Below, piece by piece: positions 13,263 through 26,485 of a DNA stretch of 64,000 nt. Position 1 is the first letter of the stretch. Each line of letters begins with the position of its first letter. A model generated the notes under the pieces. The model had not been told where the DNA came from. It searched no databases and was given only the letters and a program-made list of their open reading frames with translations. A program made the translations under genes and the position numbers. Origin of the DNA: Phoebastria nigripes (lineage: Eukaryota > Chordata > Aves > Procellariiformes > Diomedeidae); NCBI GenBank assembly GCA_035582835.1, contig JAYKAV010002948.1, positions 418,511 to 482,510 of the forward strand. Direction: 5' to 3'.

Positions 13263-13905
13263 ATCACAGAATCACAGAAATGTTAGCTGGAAGAAACTTC
13301 TGGAGGTCATCCAGTCCAAGGTCCCACTCAAAGCACGGGTATACCCAACACTAGAGCATGTCAGCCATGAATTTGTCTAGCCAGGTCTTGGAAATATCCA
13401 GGGGTGAGGTTCTACCACCTTTCTGAGCAACCTTGTCCAGGCTGCATTACCCTCCTAGGAGGGTGTCCAGTCTGAAACTTCCAAGCCACAATTTGAGGTC
13501 ATTGTCCCTTATTATGCCATCTGGCACTGCCAAGAAGAGTTTGGCTTCATCATTTTTGCAACTTCCCTTCAAGTAGCTGCAGCCTCCTTTCTGCAGGACC
13601 AAGCAAGCCCAACACCCTCAACCTCTTTCCACAGGTCACTTGCTGTAGGGCCTGACCATCTTGGTTGCTGTCTGCTGGGTCTTCCTGAGTTCCTCCACAT
13701 CTGTCTTGAACTGGGGTCCCAAATGCCATATTCCAGATGCAGCCTCAGCAGTACCAAGTAAAGGGGGATAATAAGTTCTCCCTGTGATGTCTGCACTCCT
13801 CGTAACGTAGCCCAGTGTGCAGCCCTCTGCAATGGCAGCACGCTCTTGGCTCATATTCACCCNGGCATTCACTGTAACCTCCAGGTCCTTTTTAGCAGAG
13901 CTTAA
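13263..13905 (-). mobile_element. Decayed CR1 LINE, 5'-truncated
   Basis: On the minus strand the copy ends, at low coordinates, in the CR1-type tail seen as AATCACAGAATCACAG on the plus strand. The interior reads as the C-terminal part of CR1 ORF2. AKKDLEVTV near 13890 corresponds to the usual [24 protein letters not shown] near 13740-13780 corresponds to [14 protein letters not shown], and QQTATKMVR near 13650-13680 to the QRRATKMV block. The frame shifts between these blocks, with stops, so the copy is dead. Its tail and 3' sequence differ from the copies at 32658 and 51651, so it belongs to another, probably older CR1 subfamily. An n lies at 13863. The 5' limit is approximate. Confidence 0.85.
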
Positions 13906-14211
13906 GCATGAGTACATTATGCCATTGCTTCATGCCAGCAGTTTGCCATCTGTGGCAAACTGTATGATCAGTGTCATATTGTCTCTTCATTTATTATGGC
14001 ATATTGGTTTTTTCTGGTTTGGTTGCTTTGATTCTCTTTGAGTTTCTTTGTAACGTGAAGCAATGAAGAATGTTAAAATACCGTTCCCCAGTATGTTGAT
14101 CATAGTGTTCTTTGCTCCTTCTTTTCTTTTTTGGGTAATTGCTCTGATTTTTTTCCTGTTTTGTAGAAAAATATTTTCATTATAAAACAAATGAAAAAAT
14201 GGCCCTTCAAA

Positions 14212-14238
14212 TTTGTTCTACTTCAAAAGTAGAACAAA
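14212..14238. repeat. Perfect 12-bp inverted repeat with a 3-base loop
   Basis: The arms TTTGTTCTACTT (14212-14223) and AAGTAGAACAAA (14227-14238) are exact reverse complements separated by CAA. No flanking element explains the hairpin. Confidence 0.9.
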
Positions 14239-15765
14239 GTTCCTTTTCCAAACCTACAAAACCAGCTCTCACTTAGTAATTCAGTTTAAAAAGGAACAGA
14301 AGATGATTGTTAGATTTTCTTATAGTTTAGTTGCAGCGTTGAGATCTGTTTTACTCATTTAATATTTATTAAATATGTGCTGTTGATGTTGGAATGTGTA
14401 ACTAGTCAATGCCTAACAGTAATTTCTTTTAGTCACCTGGCCAACTATGCAGGAATGGTTTTGGCCCTACTGGGATGAAGGGAAGTTCATGCACTTTCAA
14501 TGTTGTAAGCCTTGGTAGGCATGTTAAGGATGTCAGGCTATTCCTGTCACTTCCTTTGCCTTGAATGTTCAGCAGTTTGAAGCTCATACCTGTAAGGGAT
14601 TAGCACAATAGCAATACTGCTGAGCTGTGATAATACAAATACAAGTAGACATTCATATTAATGTAGTGGCACCACAGTGCCTTTGTACAAATTCTTTCTA
14701 TTTATTTGCTTACCCCCAGAATCTGTGCATAGCTAAAACATAATTTTCTGTGCTTCTGTGGCAGAGGATGTGTCAAAACTCCACTGTTTGGCAGAGTGAA
14801 TTCAAGGAAGCGCAGGAGGAGCAGATCCCCAGGCATCCCTGTCTCTCCTGCAGATGGATCTGCAAGAATACTTAAAAAACCCCATAATTAATCTAAGGTG
14901 TAAGAGGATTAGAAATAAAGTAGAACAAGTAGAACTTGCATTTTACAAAATGTGTTTTATTACGTTAGCTTTTTTTCATATCTGTGGACTTACTGTGGAT
15001 AACTTGTTATTTTCTCACACTTGCTTATTTATTCAAATTAGTTTGCATTTTTGCAACTAATTTTTAACTCTAGATCTATTCAAAACACTTTGGGGAAGCA
15101 TTCATACTGATCTGTGCTGAATCACGGTGTGGCTGATCAGATGAGAGAGGCATGATGTTACTCATCCAATTTAACAGTGGCAACAAGCAAGCCTTTCTGC
15201 CACTCATATTTCACTCACATACATAAAACCTACTCTAGATGNGGCTCAGCCAGTCACTGTCACCCAATATTTAAATGTTTGTAGTGAACATCAAAGGAAA
15301 CAAACTTGACTGAAGTTAATACTCCTAAAAATCTTACAGCTTCTTTGTAGTATGTACCATTTTCTTTTTGTTCTTTGAATGTATGCCACCTCTAGGGATC
15401 AGAGCTAGTGCCAAATTACTATTTTGGCTTTAAAATTACTTCCAATTATGTGGGCTGGAATACCTCCCTAAAAGTCTCCAAACAGCATATGTAATCACTA
15501 CTTTATATTTCAATGTAATTTGAAATAGCTTGGATATTAAAATGGAGTTCATAAGGGCAATTGTGATCGCCCTCAGTCACAGCACCAAAGATTGTTTCTG
15601 TGGATCTGAAAAGTTCTGCTTGCTGTAGGTATTCTTCTGCTATCATTTCCACATATTCTTTGTGAGCTGAAGCACTAGAAAAATCTGATACTGCACATTA
15701 ATTTTCTTGTTTTGCTTTGCACATCCCATATTCTGACAGTAATTTGTCATGTCATATGTTTATTT

Positions 15766-15780
15766 AAAAAAAAAAAAAAA
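15766..15780. repeat. A15 homopolymer
   Basis: This is an uninterrupted run of 15 A. No retroposed sequence was recognised upstream. Confidence 0.85.
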
Positions 15781-17059
15781 GCTGATTTTCCTGCTTTATG
15801 AGAGTCTTGAATTTTTAATAGCATTTCCTCCTATTTTTGAGGCAGTGTGCCTTCTCTCTTGTTGTAGACCCACGTTTTTTAGATTCTATTCTGGAGTCTC
15901 TCAAACTTACTGAAGTTATTTCTGCAAACTGTTGGCTAGTATTAGGCATAAACAGACATTTCCTCTGTTTTGATTCGTGCTTTACAAAGCAAACTAATGA
16001 AATTAGTAATGTGGCAGGACAGTTAAAAAATGCTTACTACTTACATATCCATTTAAAACCTTGTATGAAATTTGACATTTTTAATAAACCTATTCACTGT
16101 AGATGTTGCCAAGGAGAAAAAGATCTGATATTATTTATCACAACTTTTAATTTTTTGGTTGATTCTTTTTTTCAAGTGTTCACCCATACAATTTCATTAA
16201 CAAAAACCACTGAATATTAGCCATCCTAAATCTAAAACATTACATTCTGCATAGTGAAAAAACCTTCACTGTGTTGTTTGGAGATCAGCCTATTTGGTGG
16301 ATGTTATTTTTTTCAGGGTAGCAATGCTATTGAAGAAACATGGAGAGTAATGTAGGCTCGCTCGTGGAGGAGCGCTCATGTTGCTTCTTGAATAGATGTT
16401 GCCAATGGCTCAACAAAGGTCGGGAGAGAAGAACAAGCCTTCAGCTGCACCAAGGCTGAACCAACGCTGCTTGGGGCTCCTAGAAAGCAGAGGGGGACAG
16501 AGAAAAAAACAAGACTTGTCCTCACATTTTCCCAAAGTGGCAGTGACCACTTTCCTGCCAATCCTTGGGTTATGTGTNCTTGTGAATAGCAGAGGAGACC
16601 ATAGGCAGGATGTCTGTAGATGCTTCTGGGCTCAGGTGTACCTCTCTGCCATGGCTGAGGGGTGGCTCTGCTCTTCATCTGTTGGTCATGGATATGCAAT
16701 TAGTGGAACCAGCCTACAGCAGAATTTTTAAAAAATTGGGAAGGGAAGGGAAATCCTGCAGAGATTTGTATCTTTAAAGATGTCCAGGGAAAGAAGGGGG
16801 CAAGGGCACAGAATTGAGCGGGGTCTGAAAAATGTTTGTGGTGAAATCTCTGTTCGGTGCTTTACTTAATTTGTACATTTGCAAAGTAGAGGTTGCATTG
16901 GACATGTTTCTGCATCCAGGCAGAGTAGTACTGAATTTTGGCATGCCTCCTAAGTTATTCTCAGTCTATAAGGTCCCAGTGAGGTATCCTACATGTTATT
17001 TAATTGACTTACCTATGTAAGGATGCCTTGAGGTGCATCAGATGGTGATTTGTCTTGTG

Positions 17060-17083
17060 ACTTTTTACCAGTAGGTAAAAAGT
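17060..17083. repeat. Perfect 10-bp inverted repeat with a 4-base loop
   Basis: The arms ACTTTTTACC (17060-17069) and GGTAAAAAGT (17074-17083) are exact reverse complements around AGTA. Confidence 0.9.
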
Positions 17084-20000
17084 AACCATTACTCCTGAGT
17101 CAGTAAAAGCTGAGTTTGGATGTTGCTTCCTTGCTGAACATCTTCCAGAAAATGTGGTGTTCATACAGCTTTTTGAAAAAAAGAAAAAAATCTGATGTTT
17201 CTTTTTTGTTCTGAGGAGTCTGTTGGTTGTTTCCTGTTTGTGGTTTTTAAGGCCTAACTAGACCAGTTACAGTTGGTGAGAGGATGTAAATGCACTTAAT
17301 CATACAGAGCCCATATATTTCTGCAGCACTGCAGCAGGAGCTAAAGAGCGGAAAATGGAAAATAATAGAAAATAAGGCTCCAGTGTGGCCTGTCTCTTTG
17401 GATAATGAAAGTATTCATTCATACATCATCTCCTTTGCTGTGATTCCTTCTTTCTCAGACACAGAAGTTATTAAGTATTTAAAACAGACGTTGCCTCCCA
17501 GTCTGATGAAGATTTAACAGATCGATTCAGTTGTTCATCTTGTGATACGGCAAAAAGAGTATTTGACCTTCTCCCGATGTATGTTAACTGCCAGGTTGTT
17601 GGTTTGCATCTGGCCAGGGGGCATATTCCCTCCAAACATACTCTGCCTGGTTGTGTGTTACACCCTGCAAGAAATGAATCGTCCCTTTCTCTTTGAACCT
17701 CAGAGGCAGGTGCCTCTTCTGAAAATGCCACTTACTGCAGCTGGAAAGGAAGGCCAAAAACAGATCTTAAATTCTTGTAAGCACAGTATGCTTCCAGGTC
17801 AGGCTGGTTTCAGACACAGCCTAATGATGCCTGTGTTGTATGTGTGCAATGGGTAACTAGGGCACTTAATTTTTCAGACCTGATAATGGCCACTCAGTTC
17901 ATATTAACATGATTTTGTGGAGGTTTGTTCCCAAGTTTGGGGTTTGGTTTTTTTCTCACAAAATTAATGTATTTCGTCAGCAGTCAACAAGCACAATCTT
18001 TAAGATTTTGCAATTTTTTGATTTATTTTGAAATCAGCATAAAATATAAATTTATACTATGCTCGTGCTCTTCCCTGCTTTTTATTTCCTCTCCTTTTTC
18101 TTTTGTTCTGTCCAACTCTCACAACCTTTTGCAAAGTGGGCAGATATCTGAGGGAAGCAGGTACGGAAGAAAAACTCTTCTATTTTCTCTTGCAGGTTTT
18201 AATTTAGAATGGCTAATTCAGCACATTACGGATGCTACTGTTTTAGTTGCCAATGAGGAATTAGCAAGTAATTATGGTAAGGGTTTGCCTTGTTTCAGAG
18301 GCTGAGAAAGATAATGATAGCTCTCAGAGAAGATGAAGATAGTGCTGCAATAATAGACTTCTTCCTTTCAGAGTTTGCCCAATTTAAACATAAGTGCTTT
18401 TGCCGTTGGACTAAAAAGGTGAGTAAAAGGTACCTGTGAAGGAAGTGAGAAGTGGAAGTGACTATGCCATTGTAGTAAATTGCATTTACTTAGAAGCTCT
18501 AGACTTGGGTCTATGTGAAGGAAAACCATCTTTCACGAACAAAGAAACAGCAGAACAACTTAGACAAAAAAAGAATAGCACTGTGTTATTTTGGAATGCT
18601 TGATTTCTTGTGAGCCAGGCCCTCAGGAAACTCTGCCCCTAAAGAGAAAAATGAACCATCAGGATTATCTCTGTGTGCCACGTATGTTTACTTCTAGGTA
18701 GGTATTTAAAATCTCCTTTTGTCCTTCTGTGACTTATGACCATTTTGGAAGAGGAGGATGTAAGGTCCCTAGTAAAAAAATTTCTGTGTTTTAGAAACTC
18801 CAAAGCAAACACATTTAATGTAGCAATCAAGCTCATCAGCTGGGAAATGTTATATATTATGGGAACTTGCATATAGCATACAGTAGCATTTTAACATCTG
18901 CGTAGTTGCTCTTTTTTGCTTTTTGAACTTGTTATCTCCGTGTACCAGCGTGAAAGATAGACATCAGGAAGAGACCAGCTCTGGCAAATTTGAGGACAGT
19001 TCTAATTCTGTACATCTGCAATCACTTCTTTTCCTAGCTGGACATACAATTACCCAGTGTAATTCCTGGCATCTCACTGCTCGTTAAAAATCAGCTTTGC
19101 CACTAGAAAACTATAAAAAAATTCAGAGAAATAGAAATTATTAGTCTAAACCCTAGGTTACCAATCCTATCCATCACTGCTAGAATGATTAAATCTGCAA
19201 GTAACATGAGGATTTTAACTGTAAAACTGCAGGTTTAAAACTCAAGTGTTTTTGCCTCATTTAGATGCAGATCTAAAAGAACAATGAGTCCTGCTAGCTT
19301 AAATAATTTTTTGTCTTTGAGAAATTTATGTACTTTCCTATAGAAAAGTCAAATGCAGTTGTTATTCTCATTTTTTTTTCACAATACACTAGCATTAAGT
19401 TTTTCAGTTTGTTTCTGATTTCCAAATTTTCCTATTTTTCATACCACTTACCACTGCTGCTTATTTTCACTGTGTTCTGACCTCCTAGTTTCTCCAAAAT
19501 AGCCAATATTGTAACTGAAATGTCCTTATTGTTTAAACTTGCTTACTCCACCTTTGAAGTGGATCAAGCAAAAAGCATTCTAGCAAGCTTGAACATTATT
19601 ATTTGAACTGCTCCATCATTACATTGTAGGTAGCTTATTGGTTCTATTTGTCGTCCTCTGTGTTTTCTATATTCTGTACATTTTTTTATTATGATTGCTT
19701 TTTCTTAATCTTTATAACTAGCTTCTGCCCATAGCATCATTAAAAATTACTACCTACACATAAACATATTTTCCTGAATTTATGTATCCGTTAGATGTAT
19801 CTGTTTTGTTAATCTTTGGATTAAGTTGTAAAATAGCAGGGGTGGACCTTCCATGGTCTAGTATATCTTGTATCCAGACTTCCCCCACAGCCCAACATAA
19901 TTCTTATGGAAGACCTACCTTCCTCAAATGGAAAGAGGCAGAACATCCTAGGTCACTTCAACCTGTTAAATTGTCTCCAATAACCTGCTTTCTAGTGTGC

Positions 20001-22267
20001 AGAGAAGCACTTGAAGATAAGAGATGAAAAGCTCTAACAGAGGAAGTTACCAAAGACCCAGACAATAATGGCGCCTATAAACTTGTCAGCTTGATGGCTA
20101 ATCACCAATGAGATAAAGGCTAACAACAATGTCCAAATACAAAGACTCCAAAACAGAAGTAGTAGAAATGTAGTCAACTACAAAGGACATCCAAATCCGG
20201 AAAGATCAGTCTCCTTGGATACAGAAACAAAACGAAGCCCAAGCCCCTGGGGTCAAACAGAATCATTCATTTTCTAATCACACCATAAAATGTCGTAGCC
20301 CTTTCACTTCTCTCTTTTCANTTCACGTTGTGCTTCGTTCACAATATCCCACCTGATTTTGCCATAGTTACTAATGTACATTTAGCATTATTGATAAATA
20401 ACCACTGCTGCCTCTTCATGTTATGGTTTCAGACTTTGGTCTCATAAAACCTTAGCATGTTTTATTAGAACAAATAATGTTTAGAGATTGTCAAATTTTG
20501 TCTTTGAAGTTACTGGAAAAATACCTATTCTACTACCTCTTCGCTTGTACAAAAATTGTACAAATTTGAAGTTTTTTGAGGCGTTTATTCTACCCACGTA
20601 GCCCTTTTTTCTACTTTTAGATAATAGAAGATTTCTATTAACTGTTCATTTACAGACATTCAGAAGTTTTATAATGCCTGGGTATATATATTCTATATAA
20701 AGAATGCTCTTTATCTGACACTGAGTTCTTCTATTATGTATTAAAATATTCCTTCAATATGGAACCAAACCAAATGAATGTTTGTGTTTCTTGCTTACAG
20801 CATGTATTACTGGATTTAAGAGACAGAGGGAAAGTTAGGAAACTGCATTAGAAATGAGTGAGTGTACACTGAAATAGAATAGTAGGTTCATAAAGGAAAT
20901 GAGGAAAACCTATAGCTGAAACTTGTCAAGTAATCTCTGCTTCTTTATAGAGGATATAGGTTGATAAATCTGAAGTTTTCCATGTAAAAGCCTTCATTTA
21001 TATTATAAAGAAACCAAATAAATTTAAAAATTTACATCAGGGTTTCACACGTTTGTATGGATCTTGGAGAATCTCTGCAAGGATTGCCTTCACCTCCCCA
21101 ATGATTTTTAGGTATTGCTGGAGGAGAGGAAAAGAGGACTTGTGTTTTTATTTTCTGTTCTTGTTAATTCTATTCTTATCTTCTAATATATTACCATATA
21201 AGATAGTGAAGTCCGCTCCAGTAGCATTTGTTATGCTATAGTGTTTACTTCTACTTCTCTGTCTTTTTTATACAGAGTCTCAAGGCTGACATATCCATTC
21301 TAGCAGATTATATTTTGCCTTATGATAGGAAATATCTAATATAAACTGATGTTTAGGTACCATACTGCTCAGCAGAAATGTCTGAGAAATACTCCAAAGT
21401 GCATATTTTAAATTGTCTCCATTCTTTGCATAATCAAATCTGACAATCGTATGCCCAGGAAATGTTCTTTCAAATGAATGACAAGACAAGATGTGTGAAT
21501 GAAATGTTTGCCCATTCTGGATAAATTCATTTTAAGGGGACATTTGTGTTATAGGGACATGTGAAAGAACTCCTTATACTAATTTATGGAGCCTGAGGAA
21601 AATTTACCTCTCTGTTTAGTCTGTAGTAATTGCCTTGTTGAATGATAATTTAGCAAGCATTTTATGGTTTAACAAGAACGTCGTTGTCACTGTTATTTGA
21701 TGGGTCATATAAAAGTGTTATTGGTGCCATATTTGCGGTACTTTGCTTTCTATATTCTGATTTTCTAAGATTAAAAAAGAGGTGAATTAAAGTTTTGTCT
21801 CTTCCCTAGCACTTCCAGCTTTTTTTTTTTCTTTTCTTTACATCTATTGATGGGTATGTTGTAGTTCACCTTTTACTGCTGAGATAGGTCACCATATTAG
21901 CTTTGAACATTTGAGCTTCCTGAAGGATTTTATTTTTTATATACAGGAAAGAAAACTAGCAGACCAGTTAAAATCTCAAAGGANTACTCACAGTTTGACA
22001 AGCAAGGATTGAAGAGAGCAGGAAATACAGCATCTAATTAAATAGTGGTCATGCTATTTTGGTGCTTGGGCAAATTAAATATGAGATGTATAGCTTAAAG
22101 ACTGGAGCTTATCCTTGGGATGTTCCGCCAGAAATCGCTCTTTATGCCATTGATGAAACCTGATCTCATTGTAAATAAGATATTAATTTTGATTACTGCC
22201 ATGTATAACTCACCTTCTAGCATGAATTCATAGATTCATGCATTTGGTAACGTGCTTTAGTGTTACA

Positions 22268-22311
22268 AGCTTTTAAGTACAGTTTTGCTAGCTTTTAAGT
22301 ACCGTTTTGCT
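22268..22311. repeat. 22-bp tandem duplication
   Basis: Two adjacent 22-bp units (22268-22289 and 22290-22311), each beginning AGCTTTTAAGTAC and ending GTTTTGCT, differ at one base (A versus C). This is a recent local duplication. Confidence 0.95.
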
Positions 22312-25042
22312 ATACCTAAAGCTGTTTATCTATTTCACTAGTTGTTACAACACCAAGAATTATTCTACGTTAAAGCATTACCTAGTCTATTTATCTCATT
22401 ACATATACATAAAAGAATGGAGCCATTAACATCCTGAAGATACCAGAAACAGATTTGAAAACGCATGCTTTAATAACCTCCTGTACCAGTTAATTAAAGT
22501 CTTTGAAACATTTGAACTCATTTGAAGAAAGATGCAAAATGCTAAGAAAGGAGAGGAAAAGAGAGACCAATGCCTTTTGCAGGGTCTGTGAAGAGTCTAG
22601 GTCCAATTTTGATTTATGTGGATTATAGAACGTCAATGGCGACTGCTGGTTGAGCGCTACATGGCAGCGTGTTGAACTGTTCAGACGTGCATTTTGGAAT
22701 ATTATTTTCAAATCGATACATATTCTGTCTGCAATAAATTTGAAAAGGATTACTGCGCTCTTGTTGTCTGAGGTTAGAATGAATAACGCCATTTTAGATC
22801 CAAAGAATGTGTGAGGAAGAAAATCTTGAAAGGCAGAACGATTTCTTTTCATCTTGCTGGAAATTGTTCCATTAGGATTATAAAACAGTAAGTAAAATGT
22901 TCAAGTTCTATTGTATTGCAGGTTTTTGTACTCAATATACTCAAATACTCATAATTTTTTATATAAGCATGTACAAAGAGGTGGAACTAAAGCAGACTGT
23001 CTTGCATTCTAGCTGCTGTATTTCACCAGCTGCACACTCATTTAGGCGGTATTTACCCTGGTATGATTATTTTAATGAAATCACAGTCCAAATTGGTGGT
23101 ATCAGGGAGCAATCCAGGAACAGTCAAATGATTTAGTACCAAATTAGCAGACAGAGAGGGAAGCACTGCAAAGTTGGCTTGCATGGTTCTTCAAATTTAT
23201 ATGTTCTGCACAAATAATCAGACTGAAGTGGAAACAGTAGATAATCTTCCTCATCTGTCTTCTCTGGTACTCTATTCAGCAGAAGAATATTGAGCCCTAA
23301 AACATCTGAAATGAGGGGAAAAATGGAACTTGAGGCTGCCAGCATCAAACTGGCTTGAAAATTAGGTAGGCAGGGTCAGGCAATCTTTTCAAACTGTTGC
23401 AAATGAGAAAAGGTAAAATACATAGTCCCACTTTCAGCTGAAACATTTTCACTAGTGCAGTGGCTTTAGAATGTCTCTTCTAAAAATAATTATGCTGAGA
23501 CTTTTAATGAGTTCAGCCAACATTCACATTTCCTATCAGAAAAATTACTTTGGGAGTTTTCTACATAAAGTAAGAAGAAAAGAATAAAAATTGTCCACAT
23601 ATAATAGGAAATAATCAGCCGGACTGTTCTGGGGTATGTTACATGGCAATGATACTCAGCTAGATCCCACCTAATTTTAGGTACATAACTAAGAAGGCTA
23701 ATTTAGGAGTACTGACCATCTGCCAAGACTCTGTCCATAACTTCTCAAGAGAAATCGGCAACTCCAGCAGAAAATTCAGATCTTAGCAGGACTGAATTTC
23801 TTTGGGAGGTTTCTCTTTGTCTCTACCAACTGTAGTGGAGAATGCAGGGCAACCATGCCCCCCCTAGCCAGGGCACCATGGTAACTGAAATCAGTTTTAG
23901 ATGAATCTGGACTGGAATATGTTCTCATATGGACAAAGTCAAACTAGGTTTATTTAATGCACCACTGTACACTTGCCACAGTGTTCATCATTTGTGATAA
24001 CACACTTTTATCTTGGTATGTCTTTATCTGAGGGAATTGTTAAATCTTTGCCTTTTGCAAAAAATACTCCAAAGAAGATGCACTGAACTGGAGAATAACA
24101 CTAATTCTGATCAAGTTTGAATCTTGGTTTTCCAGTGTTGCGTGTGTTGGACGACAGACTTACATGACTGCTCTCTGTTGAACTTAGAACAAAAAGTGAT
24201 AGAAGAAGTGATAGAAGACTATTTGCCCAGGAGAGTGTTTAGTCATGTTTCTATTGCTTGTTCAACAGAAAAGATAGCCTTGAGTAAGAGTATACTGCAA
24301 CATTTACCCTAAACTACATTTATATTCAGCTAAAACCAAATGCTGCCCCACTTTAATTTCTTGACAGGGGCAGAAAACTTCCTTGTTGAGTTATGGCATA
24401 AATAGGCCAATCAGCACTATGCCAAAGCAGAACTTGAGAGNTAGTAAAAATTACTATGTTAAATATGCATTGATTTTTGCCTTATATTTCCTGCTACATG
24501 AGTGAACTTAATTATGCTTCTNTTGTGTTCTTAGAAAAGTAAGAAGAAATTTTAGTAACACAAGTTCAATCACTGTATTGTTCTGGTAGTTGATCAAAGA
24601 TAACAGAAAGTGGATTCTTCACTTCTTTCACCATCTGAAGTTGATAATGATTTCAGCAGGATGGGTACACAGCTTTTTTTATTGTGGGTAGTTTGATGCT
24701 TATTTAGCATGGGCATTTAGCTATAGGCAGGGCAGGGGAGTATGCATTTATACCTGGAGAACACATAATAGAATAGGTGTTTATTTTTACTGTCTATACA
24801 AATGGTGGAAGAATTCTGATTAACATTTGCATCCATTTTGTCTGTCTGCTTACATTGCTTTATGTGCCTTTTGTATTTCTTTCCCCTTAAACAGTGGTTT
24901 ATCTGTATAGAGTAAAGGAACTGGTCTGATATCCCCATGTGGCTTCTCTGACCTCTAGATTTCCATATGTCTGCTATTATTTAGGATTGTGTAGTGCTCA
25001 GTGCCCGAAGCATGAGTATGTGACTGCTAGGACACTTGAGTT

Positions 25043-25058
25043 AAAAAAAAAAAAAAAA
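25043..25058. repeat. A16 homopolymer
   Basis: This is an uninterrupted run of 16 A followed by GAAAA. I recognised no source gene or SINE upstream. Confidence 0.85.
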
Positions 25059-26408
25059 GAAAATTTGGTATTAGGGCTCGATATCATAAGGATAATCTGA
25101 AACAATTTACAGATGTTATCTTGGAGCCTGGTTAAACTTAGGATGGATTTTCTTTCTGGGTTCATGATCAGGATATTGTGATAACTGTCAACTGAGGTCA
25201 GGGAGGAGGCAAAACCAGTTTCTGGTATTTCTTTACTTGAACTACTTTTACAATTTTTCTTTTAAAAGTTCTGTGAAGGACAATTGGAAACCTGGGCTGG
25301 AGTTTATCTGTGTGGAATCTTTAAGTATAAATACAGATGAAGGCTTAGCTCTCAAGGGTTATTAAGCAGTTATTATTCTACAGTACTTTTTGCAAACGCA
25401 GGCTCTGCCATTTGATCAATATATTATAGAACTGTTTGAATTTTATCAGTGCAATACAAACACTGCAATGTGCTAGATGTTTTTGTTTCTAACTGATCAG
25501 TGTTTGAGTGCTTGGCTGTTTGTAGGAAACACCAAACTCTGCCAACCATAAATTCTTGTGATTATGAATGATGCCTTTCTTATATTTGATGATTGATGAG
25601 TATGTTGATAGTTTGAAATAATGGGCTTCAAAATATTTAGTAGTGAACTTCTGATAAGCTGCAGAAGCAGTTTGGGGTAAAAGCCTTGCTTCGAAAAAGA
25701 AACCACCACCTTCTCCCTTACTACAAAAAAACTCTTAATGAGATATCCAAATTGTTAAATTAATTTTATCTACAGATCAGTGTTGAATATTTTAGAGTGG
25801 TCCTTTCCGTCTACAAAAGGACTGAGAGTTGATCTGATAATCTGAAGTGGTTTAAAATAGTGTTTGGGTAAGATGCCAGTTCAGATGGTAAAAGTAACAC
25901 CACAGTTGAAATAGCTGTTACCTTTCATATACTGACATTGCCCCGTTATCAGAGGGGTCTAAGCAAGGTTCTGGAAATCTCATACAATTTGAGTCACTAA
26001 AAAAAAACCACACGTAATTTTTTTTCCCCAGAGCTGGAAGTGAGTTTGCATTCTTTTCATGGTTTCAAAGATATTAAGGCTGGACAGTGGGTTGTGAACA
26101 TCTTTCATAAATCAAGCTATGGACTTGTGGCCCCATATCATTACTAAGCCCCATAACTCATGATAGAAATAGAACCTTCTTTGGTCCATTTACTCAGTGA
26201 TGTCTTACTCCAACCTTCCTGATAAAAGAACTTTCATGTCATTTCCAGTTTTCATTCTTCTTTCTTCAGCTTCCAGTCATATGATCTTATTATGCCTTTC
26301 TCTCTGAAGAACCAACTGTTATCAGAGATTATTCTTCTTGTTACAGATCTCTAAACCTGCCTTTTGATAAGCTGTTTAGTGTGAACTTCCACTGAAGATG
26401 GATGACGT

Positions 26409-26485
26409 AACCTGTGTTTTCCAGACCTTGAGTTACTAGTGAGTTTTTAACCTTCTCTGAGGTCATCTGTCTGAAATGAATAAAA
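26409..26485 (+). mobile_element. Probable MIR SINE relic
   Basis: On the plus strand the order CCTGTGT, GACCTTGAG, TTTTTAACCTTCTCTGAGG, TCATCTGT, AAATGAATAA follows the MIR core (GTGTGACCTTGGG, ACTTAACCTCTCTG, CCTCATCTGTAAAATGGGGATAA) with small gaps. Only the core part survives and there is no clear end. MIR is an amniote-wide tRNA-derived SINE that was inactive long before birds radiated, so a poor match is expected. The call is from memory of the consensus. Confidence 0.5.

Larger units (their letters stand above)
13906..26408. other. Gene-free single-copy stretch
   Basis: No gene is recognised in this 12.5-kb stretch. It contains homopolymer A runs, two perfect hairpins (14212-14238 and 17060-17083), a 22-bp tandem duplication (22268-22311), a weak candidate exon pair (18196-18276 and 18372-18418) and a conserved-element-like segment near 22640-22830. 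Each is listed separately. The longest open frame (15837-16220, 127 codons) is AT-rich and has no motif I recognise. Confidence 0.65.

Noticed and set aside
15837..16220. 127-codon open frame
   Set aside because: It lies in AT-rich single-copy DNA. The translation has no recognised motif, no signal of splice sites or codon bias, and the length is within chance for 64 kb and six frames.
17290..17517. 75-codon plus-strand frame with a protein-like composition
   Set aside because: I could not match it to any family, and no splice or promoter context supports it.
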